Under the pieces are notes generated by a model that worked only from the letters and a program-made list of their open reading frames with translations, ran no database searches and was not told where the DNA came from. The position numbers and the translations under genes are program-made. Of a stretch of 64,000 nt of DNA, positions 1-8,507 are shown in pieces. Position 1 is the first letter of the stretch. Each line of letters opens with the position of its first letter. The DNA lies in NCBI GenBank assembly GCA_001305055.1, contig BBZX01000004.1, positions 1 through 64,000 on the forward strand. The letters run 5' to 3'. Source of the DNA: Clostridia bacterium UC5.1-1C12 (GTDB lineage Bacteria; Bacillota_I; Bacilli_A; Erysipelotrichales; Erysipelotrichaceae).

Positions 1-312
1 CGTTTTTTTTGAAACTTTTTCGCTTATTATTCATGCCTTATTCATGTGAATTTTTAGTCACAAATTTGTAAGCGGTTCATGTCCTGATTTTACGGCCTTA
101 CGCTTAAATTTTCCTTCACTTTGTATGATCTCAGCCTTTCCCCTAGTATCGTATGCGCAATCATTTACTTGGCGGAAGCAGTTACAAGAAAAGGCAGTCC
201 TCGATATTGAAGCACTCCCCTTAATTTATTACATGTCTTGCGTTCACCAGCTGCTATGAATTTTCATTTTCAGCAACAGCGGCACCAGCTTCATTCTTTA
301 TTTTTTAGACAT
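1..312 (-). pseudogene. Possible remnant resembling a catalase N-terminus
   Basis: Reading from an ATG at 312 behind an AGAGGA ribosome-binding site, and allowing two one-base corrections, the translation contains NEAGAAVAENENS followed by AAGER. This resembles the catalase N-terminus (general form AGAPVxxNxNSxTAGxRGP). The similarity stops after about 25 residues and the rest to the window edge is not catalase-like. It may be a decayed fragment or chance. Nothing else recognisable lies in 1-515. Confidence 0.2.
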
Positions 313-515
313 CGTCTGTTCCTCTTTACTAAGCCGAATCAAGTGTTTCATAAACAGAGGTCAAATTAAATCTCATACCATAAGAATGAGAATCCCAAAT
401 CAAAGGCAGCCTTTATATTATGCTTACTTCCGCCCTCTTTATTTAACATCAATTCATGGCTCAGAAATCATAGCTTTGCAAAGGCAAGCGATCGCTCTTT
501 AAAGTTCTATCACAT

Positions 516-546
516 AAAAAAAGATGAAACAGCAATGATTTCATCT
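516..546 (-). terminator. Rho-independent terminator of the lipoprotein gene
   Basis: An 8-bp perfect stem (AGATGAAA / TTTCATCT) is followed on the minus strand by a run of seven T. It sits directly after the stop codon of the gene starting at 1661. Confidence 0.8.
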
Positions 547-548
547 CT

Positions 549-1661
549 TTAGTAATAGATACAATTATAATGCAGCGGCAGATGCAGTTCCGTATAAATT
601 CTCGGTGCTTCATAAACCAATTCAGAATCAACCGCGATTGCCGGCACATCAGCTTTAACTCCCTGACCATGCATATCATACCCATAAATATTATAGATTG
701 GTACCGCATCATACTGATAATCCTGATTGGCATAGGTTAATTCAACGGCTCTGATATCCATGGGCAAATTCAATTCAGGATCTATTACCTGAAGCTGCAC
801 AACGGCTTCATATGGATCAAGCAGCAAACTATTGCCGACATATTCACCATTCAGACAACTAATTGTAAAACTGGTCAATCCTTTCTCATCAAATTCAACA
901 TTGATGCGCTGGAAAGCCTGCGCAAGTAACTGATCAGTCATAGAAGATGTTCTTTCATTATATATATAGCCATGGTATTCATTTTGAAGCGTTCCATCAA
1001 CAAGCTGCGTTTTCGTATCAACCTGGATGATAGGTTTTTCAAAATTCACAAGTACGCTTAGATACTGAGTATAGAAAAACTCAGCCGCTGCCTTGATTCC
1101 CTGCTCACTGTACTCATATACAAAATCTTCATCATAAGGTACATTTAATTCCACAACAATGCTGCCATTTTGTTTAATCAAAAGATTTCCCTCTTTAAAA
1201 ACGGCCAGCAATTCACTTTGGGTACTCATTAATTCAGTTTCATGAGCAATATTAAAATCTTCGGCACGAAAATCAAGTGGTTCATAATAATCATAGCTGA
1301 TTATGTCCACATTTAAAGCAGCTGCCATTAAATCTGCTTTTATCCGCATCTGGTCTTCATTCAGCGCTGTCTTATGATATACCGGCAAACTCGTCAGTGA
1401 ATCGAAGTTATCCAGATTAAATTTGCTGTTTAAAGCTCTTTCAATATCAGCTTGACTCAGCAGGCGGTCATCGCTCATGTCCGGCTCCTCATACAACGTA
1501 TATCCTGCAGAAAAATAACTGTATTCTAAATTATCTTCAACACCCGGAATCGGATCAACCAAAGCATTCTTTGGCGCTTCCATTTCTAATTTCCATTTCG
1601 GCTCAGCAGCTGTACAAGCACTAAGTAAAATTGCCAACAACACTAAACTAATTCCTCTCAT
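549..1661 (-). CDS. Lipoprotein of unknown function, about 370 aa
   Basis: I do not recognise the family. The ATG at 1661 is preferred over an upstream in-frame ATG because GAAGGAG lies 6-7 bases before it. The product then starts with a short signal peptide ending in a lipobox (LSAC, about residue 15), so it should be lipid-anchored on the outer face of the membrane. The mature part is acidic and soluble with no further membrane segment. The C-terminal half alternates beta-type and charged segments (PIYNIYGYDM near the end), reminiscent of the general style of regulatory or sensor-associated lipoproteins, but this is not a family assignment. It is monocistronic with its own terminator. The reading frame is intact. 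Confidence 0.75.
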   Translation of the reverse strand: MRGISLVLLAILLSACTAAEPKWKLEMEAPKNALVDPIPGVEDNLEYSYFSAGYTLYEEPDMSDDRLLSQADIERALNSKFNLDNFDSLTSLPVYHKTALNEDQMRIKADLMAAALNVDIISYDYYEPLDFRAEDFNIAHETELMSTQSELLAVFKEGNLLIKQNGSIVVELNVPYDEDFVYEYSEQGIKAAAEFFYTQYLSVLVNFEKPIIQVDTKTQLVDGTLQNEYHGYIYNERTSSMTDQLLAQAFQRINVEFDEKGLTSFTISCLNGEYVGNSLLLDPYEAVVQLQVIDPELNLPMDIRAVELTYANQDYQYDAVPIYNIYGYDMHGQGVKADVPAIAVDSELVYEAPRIYTELHLPLHYNCIYY

Positions 1662-1790
1662 AAGAACTCCTTCTTTATTCATTATCTTATATTTTACCAC
1701 AGATTTAATAAGTTGAAACGGGAAGTTAGCTCCACCGTCATTTCATGTGTCACTCTGATTCATGGCCCGCCTGTATATATAAAGTTTAAG

Positions 1791-2016
1791 TTACTGGTAT
1801 TGATAAAATATATATGGGTCTTTTTGCGGATAACCAAATTCGGCAGTTTCAAAAATCTTCTCACTATAAAAATAAAGATTCTTTTTTCATCAATATAATA
1901 GACTAAATCAGCCGCTGACAGATCATCTGCATAACAGTTTTCCTGCTTATCATCACAGACACCTAGTCCTTTAGCTTGCAGCTGATTAAACAAGCTTGTC
2001 TCAATGCTCTTTTCAT
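1791..2016 (-). CDS. Small acidic protein, paralogue of the one at 4418-4647 (frame broken)
   Basis: Unknown small protein of about 75 aa. A Shine-Dalgarno (AAGGTGG) precedes ATG 2016. Two one-base insertions, in the AAAA after the ATG and in the A-run after YYIDE, restore a product ending FGYPQKDPYIFYQYQ. It shares NCYxDDLSxxDLxYYxDE and KIFExxEFGYP with the gene at 4418-4647, so the corrected frame is supported by homology. No signal peptide or membrane segment is seen. The breaks may be sequencing losses, as elsewhere in the window. Confidence 0.5.
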
Positions 2017-2038
2017 CTTGATGCCACCTTTTTATTTA

Positions 2039-2485
2039 TTAACCTTGGTATCTTTTTAAATTTATACCGAGCAGCGTTATTCCCATGTTCGTCATCTCAA
2101 TGCAGATAAACAACGCGATACTATTTCCAGTCTGAATTAATTGAAATTTATAAATAAGGAAAGCAATAACAATCAGCATAACTACAGCTATTGAACTGAT
2201 AATGTATATCACAGCCTTGGGCAGCAGCAAACTCATTTCACTATATTTCTTCAGAGGTTTAAACACAATCAGATAGAAGATACAGCAAAGCGTATATATT
2301 ATAATAATTGAATATCTGATGATAAGTTCCCTATATTCAGGAAATAACGAACTTAAAACACTAAGTTCCATCTCAAAAGCCGGATAACCATAGATACCCA
2401 ATTGGCATAAAACTATATTTATAAAAGTAAGAACTCCAAAAAGTATAAACGCATCATTCAATGCACTCACCAGTTTTATTTTCAT
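2039..2485 (-). CDS. Small four-helix membrane protein, 148 aa
   Basis: Unknown family. It has four strongly hydrophobic segments (about residues 12-32, 58-78, 88-110 and 118-140) with few charged loops, so an integral membrane protein is likely. GGGGAGA lies just before the ATG at 2485. It follows the small membrane ORF 2508-2629 by 22 bases, so the two are probably co-transcribed and may act together. No catalytic motif is visible. Confidence 0.6.
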   Translation of the reverse strand: MKIKLVSALNDAFILFGVLTFINIVLCQLGIYGYPAFEMELSVLSSLFPEYRELIIRYSIIIIYTLCCIFYLIVFKPLKKYSEMSLLLPKAVIYIISSIAVVMLIVIAFLIYKFQLIQTGNSIALFICIEMTNMGITLLGINLKRYQG

Positions 2486-2507
2486 GCTTCTCCCCTATAA
2501 AATCAGT

Positions 2508-2629
2508 CTAATCAGACTGCCATTTTGACTTTTTTCTCAAAAATCGAATAATTTCATAAGCTGCTCTGAGCACAGCCACACAAATAAGTAATAGTATTAA
2601 TTCTCCATGCCAATAACGCCGTTAAACAT
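2508..2629 (-). CDS. 40-aa single-pass membrane peptide (one-base break)
   Basis: A very good ribosome-binding site (GGGAGGA) precedes ATG 2629. The frame closes early unless one A is restored in TTTAACGG. It then gives a 40-residue protein with one hydrophobic helix (LILLLICVAVLRAAY) and a basic tail ending KKSKWQSD. It lies immediately upstream of the four-helix protein gene. Function unknown; size and context suggest a small membrane subunit or regulator. The call depends on the frame correction. Confidence 0.4.
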
Positions 2630-3125
2630 AATTATTCCTCCCTTTGAGTTAATACCCACACTTCTTTAGATAATTTTATTATACTGTAACAAAGTAAAAT
2701 ATTCTACGAAAAGGGCTGTAAAGATGGAATACAAGCCTGTGATGTAATAATCTCCCGTATAAAAAAGCCCTGTAAGGCTAATTTTTAATTTTAATCCTCT
2801 TAAAATTTCATGTTATTCCTATTCATAAATATAGTGTTTCTGTTTTTTAATTAACAAGGCATCATCCGCCAAGCCTTCCACATCATATGGTGGCTAGCAA
2901 CTATTAAAATTTTATTTGGCTGTCTGATGAATTCATTTAATATATCCTAAAATATATCCCACAACAAAAAATTCATCTTAAAGAAGAATATTTTTGTTTA
3001 ATGATATCATCAAAAATATTCAATACCTGACAGCTTAAGAATGTTTATTGAATAATTTTTTATAACAGACATCCCTTTTTCCGAACTAATCCTAATGCTG
3101 ATAATAATTAAATACAAACAGAACT
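2630..3125. other. Intergenic region, no gene recognised
   Basis: About 500 AT-rich bases with no open frame supported by a ribosome-binding site in either direction. A small hairpin (AGCC/GGCT) with flanking A and T runs at 2761-2786 could terminate transcription from either side. No other signal is seen. Confidence 0.5.
2761..2786 (-). terminator. Weak hairpin terminator
   Basis: A short AGCC/GGCT stem is followed on the minus strand by six T. It lies about 340 bases beyond the aldo/keto reductase stop, so its client gene is uncertain. Confidence 0.35.
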
Positions 3126-4051
3126 CTACGGCAGCTTTCTTTCGATAGCTTTAGTATAAATGTGATACCATTCTTCCCGGCTTAATTCAATTGAACAGCC
3201 TGCTGCCATTTCTTTAAGATGCCTTGTTTTGGTTGTGCCAAAATAGGCTGCATGTTTGCTGGATGACGTAAAATCCAAGCGATTACGATTGCTGATTTAC
3301 TTACTTGATATCTTTCAGCATATTCCTGCAGGCAATCATTAAAAGCCGCATAATTAGGATTATCCAGGAATGTTCCTTCTGCCCAAGATGCCTGCATGAT
3401 CGACCATGCCTGTATCGTAATATCTTCCATACGGCAATACTCAAGGATACTGCCGTCATGATCTAAAGCTTGTTCCTCTTTCATATTGGCAAAAATACCG
3501 CTATTGATCATGTCGCAGTGAATCGGACTGAATTGCAGCTGATTAAACATCAGTTTTTGATCTAGATGCTTCTGCAGCATCTGAATCTGCATACTATTCA
3601 TATTGGAAACACCAAAGTATTTTACTTTGCCGCTTTGCTGAAGCTCGTTGAAAGCCTCTGCCACTTCATCGAATTCCATTAATGTATCAGGTCGATGCAG
3701 CAATAATACATCTAAATATCCGCACTGTAATCGTTCAATACTTTGATTGACCGAATTAAGTATATGCTCCTTACTGAAATCATAATAACCGACTATCCCT
3801 TTACGTATGGCACATTTACTTTGAATTATCATTTTTTCACGATATTCAGGATGCTGTTTTAACACTTCGCCGAATAATATCTCTGACTGACCGCCGCCAT
3901 AAATATCCGCGTGATCAAAGAAATTAACCCCTTCTTCCATCGCGCAAACAATTAAATCATTAAGCTCTTTAACACTCAGTCCAGAAATACGCATACAGCC
4001 GAATACTAAACGTGATACTTCTAAATCTTGATTCAGTTTTAAATATTTCAT
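3126..4051 (-). CDS. Aldo/keto reductase, YdhF-like (C-terminal one-base break)
   Basis: NAD(P)H-dependent oxidoreductase of the aldo/keto reductase superfamily, cytoplasmic, substrate unknown. Visible landmarks are FGCMRISG near the N-terminus, the catalytic Asp-Tyr region NFFDHADIYGGG, an active-site lysine in IIQSKCAIRKG, the LLLHRPD strand and YFGVSN. The ATG at 4051 is chosen because GAGGAAA lies 8 bases upstream. The frame is lost near 3233. Restoring one G gives the expected C-terminus (GTTKPRHLKEMA, then a helix) and a stop at 3126, for about 308 aa. The best-matching subfamily is the YdhF/oxidoreductase type. It stands alone with no metabolic neighbours. Confidence 0.8.
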
Positions 4052-4097
4052 AGTTATTTTCCTCGCTGTATTCATTGTAGCATACTTAAGTTAAACT

Positions 4098-4306
4098 TCA
4101 AATCATGCATTTAAGAATAAACATTGCAGGATAATCAGTATCACTAACTATATCTTCCTTTTGATGAAACACTTTATAGTACTCACCGGCAATTATAATG
4201 GTTCCTAACAGCTGAAGTATGATTCTAAATGAATTAGAAGCGTTTAAACTATATAGTATTGATACACCTACAAAAACAGCTAAAATCAATAAATATATTT
4301 TTTCAT
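4098..4306 (-). CDS. Small membrane protein, about 69 aa (one-base break)
   Basis: A strong GGAGGAGA site precedes ATG 4306. Restoring one T after MKKYI gives an intact product with two hydrophobic segments (LLILAVFVGVSILYSL and IILQLLGTIIIAG) and a short polar tail ending FILKCMI. Unknown family. It could be a small membrane partner or a protein of the immunity type, but nothing in the sequence decides this. Confidence 0.45.
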
Positions 4307-4417
4307 ATGTCTCCTCCTCAATATTCTATCATTTCTTCTTATACTGGCTGATTGTTATACCTTTACGCAGAAGCAGACACTAACAGAGAAGCAGGTTATT
4401 CTTATCTATTTTTTCAA

Positions 4418-4647
4418 TCATGATTCATATTTAAAAAACAAATCTTCACCTACAAATGGATAACCGAATTCTACATTTTCAAAAATTTTATCACAATAAA
4501 AATGTAGCTTTTGTTCTTCATCAACATAATAAATTAAATCTGAAATGGACAAATCATCTTCATAACAATTTTCTTTAGCATTTTCACACATCTGTAGGTT
4601 GCGAATCTCAAGTTGATTATACAAACTATCTTTGATACTCTTTTCAT
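4418..4647 (-). CDS. Small acidic protein, paralogue of the one at 1791-2016
   Basis: About 68-76 aa, unknown family. It shares NCYxDDLSxxDLxYYxDE and KIFExxEFGYP with the gene at 1791-2016, showing a duplication across the aldo/keto reductase. Homology extends upstream to an ATG at 4647 if one A is restored in ATGAAAAGAG. Unlike its paralogue it lacks a clear ribosome-binding site, and the preceding sequence encodes a CPBP-type fragment, so this copy may be partly decayed or rearranged. No membrane segment. Confidence 0.45.
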
Positions 4648-4693
4648 CAATTATTTTGTCTATATTGCTTGTAGGGCTACAAAATATGATGTT

Positions 4694-4828
4694 TCAGCAA
4701 ATTCCTCGAAAAATAATTTCTTTAAAAATGGGTGCAATTACACAAATACGAACAATCATAAAAATGAATGATAACAATTCAATGAAACTGTTGTTAGCAA
4801 TATAACTTTGATTAGGTTCCCGATTTGG
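4694..4828 (-). pseudogene. CPBP-family (CAAX-type) intramembrane protease fragment
   Basis: An open frame ending at 4694 contains a hydrophobic stretch followed by IAPIFKEIIFRG. This matches the CPBP signature APxxEExxFRG, but the first catalytic glutamate is replaced by lysine. The frame stops two residues later and lacks the downstream membrane helices that carry the second half of the active site. It therefore looks like a remnant. Frame-correcting cannot restore the missing glutamate. CPBP proteins are often linked to bacteriocin self-protection or membrane peptide processing. Confidence 0.4.
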
Positions 4829-4855
4829 CTATGTGTTGTTTCATAAACAATTATG

Positions 4856-4870
4856 CTCGCGCGCAGCGAG
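4856..4870. repeat. GC-rich hairpin
   Basis: CTCGC, a 5-base loop, and GCGAG form a compact GC-rich stem in otherwise AT-rich sequence, just beyond the stop of the lipoprotein gene at 4890. It may be a transcript-end structure, but no T-run follows on the minus strand. Confidence 0.3.
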
Positions 4871-4889
4871 AGAATGGGGAAAACATGAA

Positions 4890-6042
4890 CTAATTCCAAT
4901 GAATTAAATATATGTGATTATTGAAATCATGATCTGTAATATGAACAAAATCAGTATTATCATCTAATTGGTAAATCGCATCAATTGTCATAATATTTGC
5001 AATGTCTTCTATTTGACGGCATTTAAGTTCATCTTCACTCACATTACAGACATTAAGCATTTCATTTCTATCTTCACGATAAAATTCGTTACCTTGCGCC
5101 TGATATGTCATTCCTATTTGATAATCCAACGTATCAATTTGTTTTATATCTCCAGTTTGAACATTATAACAATATAAAGGATAAATAACTTCGTCACCAT
5201 TTTCATCTTGCCATTCACTAAAATAATATAGTACATAATTCTCTAGTGGAATAATTGTTACTGGTGTACTTGGAACCTCAAATTCAACTAAATTAACTCC
5301 ATCAAAAAGTTCCACATAATATTCCTCATCTTCTCGAATAACATAAGCCATCCTATTTTTAGAATTGTTTTGAATTGGTGGCAGAGTAACAGTCAAACTT
5401 TCTTTATCAACAATATTTCCACCCCATGCTCTGACTGTATCAAGACTATAAAGTGCTTTCGCTGTACCCTGATTTAATTCATACATTGTCCATTTAGTAA
5501 AATTGTTATCTTCTAATATTTCTTCAATAAAAATATATATATGTCCATTTAGTAGTTGAAATCCTCTCAGATTGAAGGTATTAATTGAAAGTACATTTGT
5601 ATTTACGATTGGCTTTCCATTATAATATAATTCCAAATACTGCAAACCATTAATATAATATCCTACTAATTGATAAGTACTGCCAAACTCATCATTTATT
5701 TGATAATATACCCGATAATCATCCACTATTAATCGTTCGTTATTAGTTAATTCGTTGGTTAACAAATTATACTTATAGCTAGCATCAACAGGATATAAAT
5801 TTGATTTGGTTTTATCTAAAACAATTAATTGTCAACTGGTATCCTTCATTATGGAATACATCAATATATATCATTGGCTCATTTTGAAATTGTAATACTG
5901 TTGGAAGTTCGATTTCTTCAACCACATATTTATCATTAGTACGACTTATAATTTTAACTGGCTCTATATTTATAGGTTCTGCCTTACAAGAACTGATAAA
6001 ATTTAGAACTAATAGACAAATTAAATATTTATGCTTATTCAA
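4890..6042 (-). CDS. Lipoprotein with beta-propeller-like body, about 384 aa (frame broken once)
   Basis: The start is a TTG at 6042 with GAAGGTGA 7 bases upstream. The product begins NKHKYLICLLVLNFISSC, a signal peptide with lipobox ISSC, so it should be surface lipid-anchored. Near 5830 the frame shifts by two bases (or one inserted base). After that an uninterrupted frame runs to 4890. The body is rich in aromatic and acidic residues with repeating blocks of the type LYCYNVQTGDIKQID and MYELNQGTAKALYSLD, which suggest a beta-propeller-like extracytoplasmic domain (inference). No catalytic motif is seen. It follows the C39-like protease gene, from which it is separated by a strong hairpin. 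Confidence 0.6.
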
Positions 6043-6073
6043 ACATATCACCTTCCTTTGATTAATTAGCAAA

Positions 6074-6102
6074 GCAACCCATAAAAGAACTCTATGGGTT
6101 GC
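6074..6102 (-). terminator. Long perfect hairpin between C39-like protease and lipoprotein genes
   Basis: A perfect 10-bp stem (GCAACCCATA / TATGGGTTGC) with a 9-base loop. On the minus strand it follows the protease stop codon at 6129. The T-run is weak, so it may act as a partial terminator or a transcript-stabilising structure before the lipoprotein gene. Confidence 0.5.
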
Positions 6103-6128
6103 CTATTTATTAAAATACTCTTAAGAAA

Positions 6129-6799
6129 CTAATAAATATAATAACCGCCATTTCCTTTAAGAGCTTCTAGCATCAAAGACTGACTTGCGGTTCCATTATA
6201 ATCACTGTCTTTAAATGGATCAACAAAATATAGACTACCACTAGATGAATAGCCTGCTCCAACAAGATAATGGCCTGTTGGTTTACCATAAAATTTATCT
6301 AATACATACGCATCTACATCATATGCAACTGGGAATCATGATCAAAATCCGTTTTAACGTTATTATAAAAATTACCATTATATACACTTGCTGACTCATA
6401 AGGCACATCTGTATATGTAGCAACTACGATTGCCAAATCATCTACATAAGTCCCTACTTTACCTACATCTGTCCTTGCTTCATCAGCCAAGTCTCCTTGT
6501 GTTACTATTACACCTGTAACATATTCGATAATCATTTGAGCGGTAGCTGGTCCACACCATGTATTTGTATACTGCTTTCTATGTTTAATGTTCATCCTAC
6601 CCGCACTTCTATACAGCATAGGTTGTTTACTCATCCATTCATTTTTAGCTTTGATTTTTTCTTTATATTCTTCTGACTGTAAATATTTCTTGCCTTCTTC
6701 ACTAATTCCATTTGAACCTGTTTCCTCGGCATGAATAGCATCGATACCTAGAATAGAAAAACTTAATACCATGCATAAGAATCCTTTAAATAGTTTCAT
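6129..6799 (-). CDS. Secreted C39-like (papain-fold) cysteine peptidase, about 223 aa (one-base break)
   Basis: ATG 6799 lies 8 bases after AGGA. The protein starts with a cleavable signal peptide (KLFKGFLCMVLSFSILG, then an Ala-x-Ala-like site around IHAEE), so it is exported. The catalytic Cys is in NTWCGPATAQM, and restoring one C near 6336 recovers the His in GHYLVGAGY and the Asp in YFVDPF. These are the Cys-His-Asp triad of the C39-like (peptidase_C39_2) family. There is no transporter domain, so this is a free secreted enzyme rather than a bacteriocin ABC exporter. The C-terminus ends GNGGYYIY. It sits downstream of an XRE-TPR regulator and may be its target (inference). Confidence 0.7.
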
Positions 6800-6892
6800 A
6801 TGATTTTTCCTTTCTTCCTTTAACATGGAATTTCATTTTAACAGTACTTGCAAGATTTGTTACCTAGATTAAAACACACTATTCACAATTAT

Positions 6893-8149
6893 TCAAATAT
6901 CTTGTGTCGATACAAATAAACGACCTTTAGTTAAATTTACCTTCATTTCTAAATATTTTATTTTTTCTAGCTCATTGCCACTTCTATTTAATAAATCTAA
7001 AGCGATGTCTATATAAAAATTAACTCGTTCATATTCCTCGCCTTGCTTAAAATCTCCGATAATTTTAGTTACTAAATTTACTGATTTTGCAGAAGGTACT
7101 CCCTCTCTACACTTCACCAACAGATCAAACAATTCATAAAAACTACCATATTCTACATTATTATGCAAATCAATATTAGCCTCAATCCATCGTTCTGCTT
7201 CTTGATAATTCTGCAATTTATAGTTACACCAGATTGCATAAAGAACTGTAAAACCATGCTTCGGCTCAATCTCTATTGCTTCTTCAAGATACTCCAGTCC
7301 TCTTTTATAATCCCCCGCTAAAATCATTGTCCAACACATGTTACGATAAACCTTCGCATAGAGTGATTCTGAACAGTCAATCATTTCTAAAGCTTTTATT
7401 GCAATGTTAAAATAAGAAATCGATTCTTTATATTGAAAATTAGACTTTAGTAAAAGAGCATGTTCTATAAAACAATATGCTACCCTTTTTAGAGAACCAT
7501 ACTCAGAAAAAATTCTGTGCGATTCTTCAATGCAAAACATTGCTTTTGCTATATTTCCAATATCTTTATAAGCAATGCTTGAATGTAAACATAACATTGC
7601 TTTATATTTTCTATTTATTGTCATTGACATAGCTTTTTCAAAATAGTATATCGCTTTATCATAATGCTTTTTCTATTCTATGAGATAACCCTATATATTG
7701 ATAAATAATGGCTTTACATTCAAAATCACTGTCAAAATATTCTAAAAGACTAGATTCCATCAATCTAGCTTTTTCAAAATTCTCATCTAAAACCAATATT
7801 ATATATTCGATTAATTGAGCTTTTCCAAATGAAAAATTTATAATTGAATTTTATTTTACCATTTGTTATTTTTGTCTTAAATAAATCATTACTATCATCA
7901 TGATAGAATAAAGAATCTAAAAATTCATTAAACATAATATCTATTTTTTTGCTATTTCAAAATATTCATGGAATTTCATATTCAAAACTTTCTCTATTTT
8001 TGAAATAGCTTCATCAGTTGGCATTTCTTTCCCACCTTCGAATTTTCCTAGGCGGCTATATGGTATTCCCGTTTTTTGCCTAATTCTCTAAGTGTGAAAC
8101 CACGATATTTTCTAATTAATCTTAATACCTTCCCAATATTTTGATCCAT
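6893..8149 (-). CDS. XRE-family HTH regulator with TPR-like C-terminal domain (several frame breaks)
   Basis: The N-terminus from ATG 8149 reads as a Cro/C1-type helix-turn-helix (IGKVLRLIRKYRGFTLRELG, then after one restored base GIPYSRLGKFEGGKEMPTDE). It is followed by helical repeats continuing to 6893, for example FQYKESISYFNIAIKALEM and GDYKRGLEYLEEAIEIEP, which are TPR-like. HTH plus TPR is the architecture of RRNPP regulators (Rgg, PlcR, PrgX, NprR), which bind small imported peptides. Several one-base losses, about five between 7600 and 8080, interrupt the frame; the last 245 residues are open. A gene for a small secreted peptide ends 40 bases upstream, as often seen with such regulators. 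True decay cannot be excluded because of the break density. Confidence 0.55.
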
Positions 8150-8169
8150 ATATTCTTTAAACAATGAAG

Positions 8170-8191
8170 TAGCCAATAAAACTATTGGCTA
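8170..8191 (-). repeat. Perfect hairpin at the end of the small peptide gene
   Basis: TAGCCAATA and TATTGGCTA flank a 4-base loop and overlap the stop codon of the small secreted peptide gene. No strong T-run follows, so it may be an attenuator between the peptide and the regulator gene, or an operator. Confidence 0.45.
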
Positions 8192-8353
8192 GTTGGGTGC
8201 ATGTTCATCATTCAATAATGTTACATGATGACATTCATGTTTACAATTAATGCCATTCTCTCCACATTCTTCGGTATGCACATGAGTGCAGCCAAAGGCG
8301 CATTGACCAAACATCAATAGTGCAGACATTGCCATTGATATTATTTTTTTCAT
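8189..8353 (-). CDS. Small secreted Cys/His-rich peptide, 54 aa
   Basis: An intact ORF from ATG 8353 with a purine-rich site (GGGAAGG) upstream. Residues 1-20 form a signal peptide (KKIISMAMSALLMFGQ, then Ala-Phe-Gly before Cys). The mature part is about 33 residues with four Cys and six His, including CTHVHTEEC, NCKHEC and a following HH pair. The CxHxHxxxC pattern suggests zinc or other metal binding, and similar motifs recur in Gram-positive surface proteins. It lies directly upstream of an XRE-TPR regulator, so a signalling role is possible. Both ideas are inferences. The protein is new to me. Confidence 0.6.
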   Translation of the reverse strand: MKKIISMAMSALLMFGQCAFGCTHVHTEECGENGINCKHECHHVTLLNDEHAPN

Positions 8354-8458
8354 TGCTTTTCCTTCCCTCTATTCGCATTATAACTGATATAAAAAAATCC
8401 GTCTACTATTGTTGTTTCGAAACAAATAAGTCAAAGTATGCAATATTATCCCAAAACG

Positions 8459-8490
8459 TAAAAAAGAGCAGATTTCTCCACTCTTTTCAT
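8459..8490 (-). terminator. Terminator of rpoBC
   Basis: AAGAG/CTCTT stem with a loop and T-run (CTCTTTTTT on the minus strand), about 15 bases after the rpoC stop codon. Confidence 0.6.
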
Positions 8491-8507
8491 TATACCGTTA
8501 ATTGTTT

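Noticed and set aside
461..733. 90-codon minus-strand ORF
   Set aside because: Out-of-frame shadow within the lipoprotein gene at 549-1661 and its terminator.
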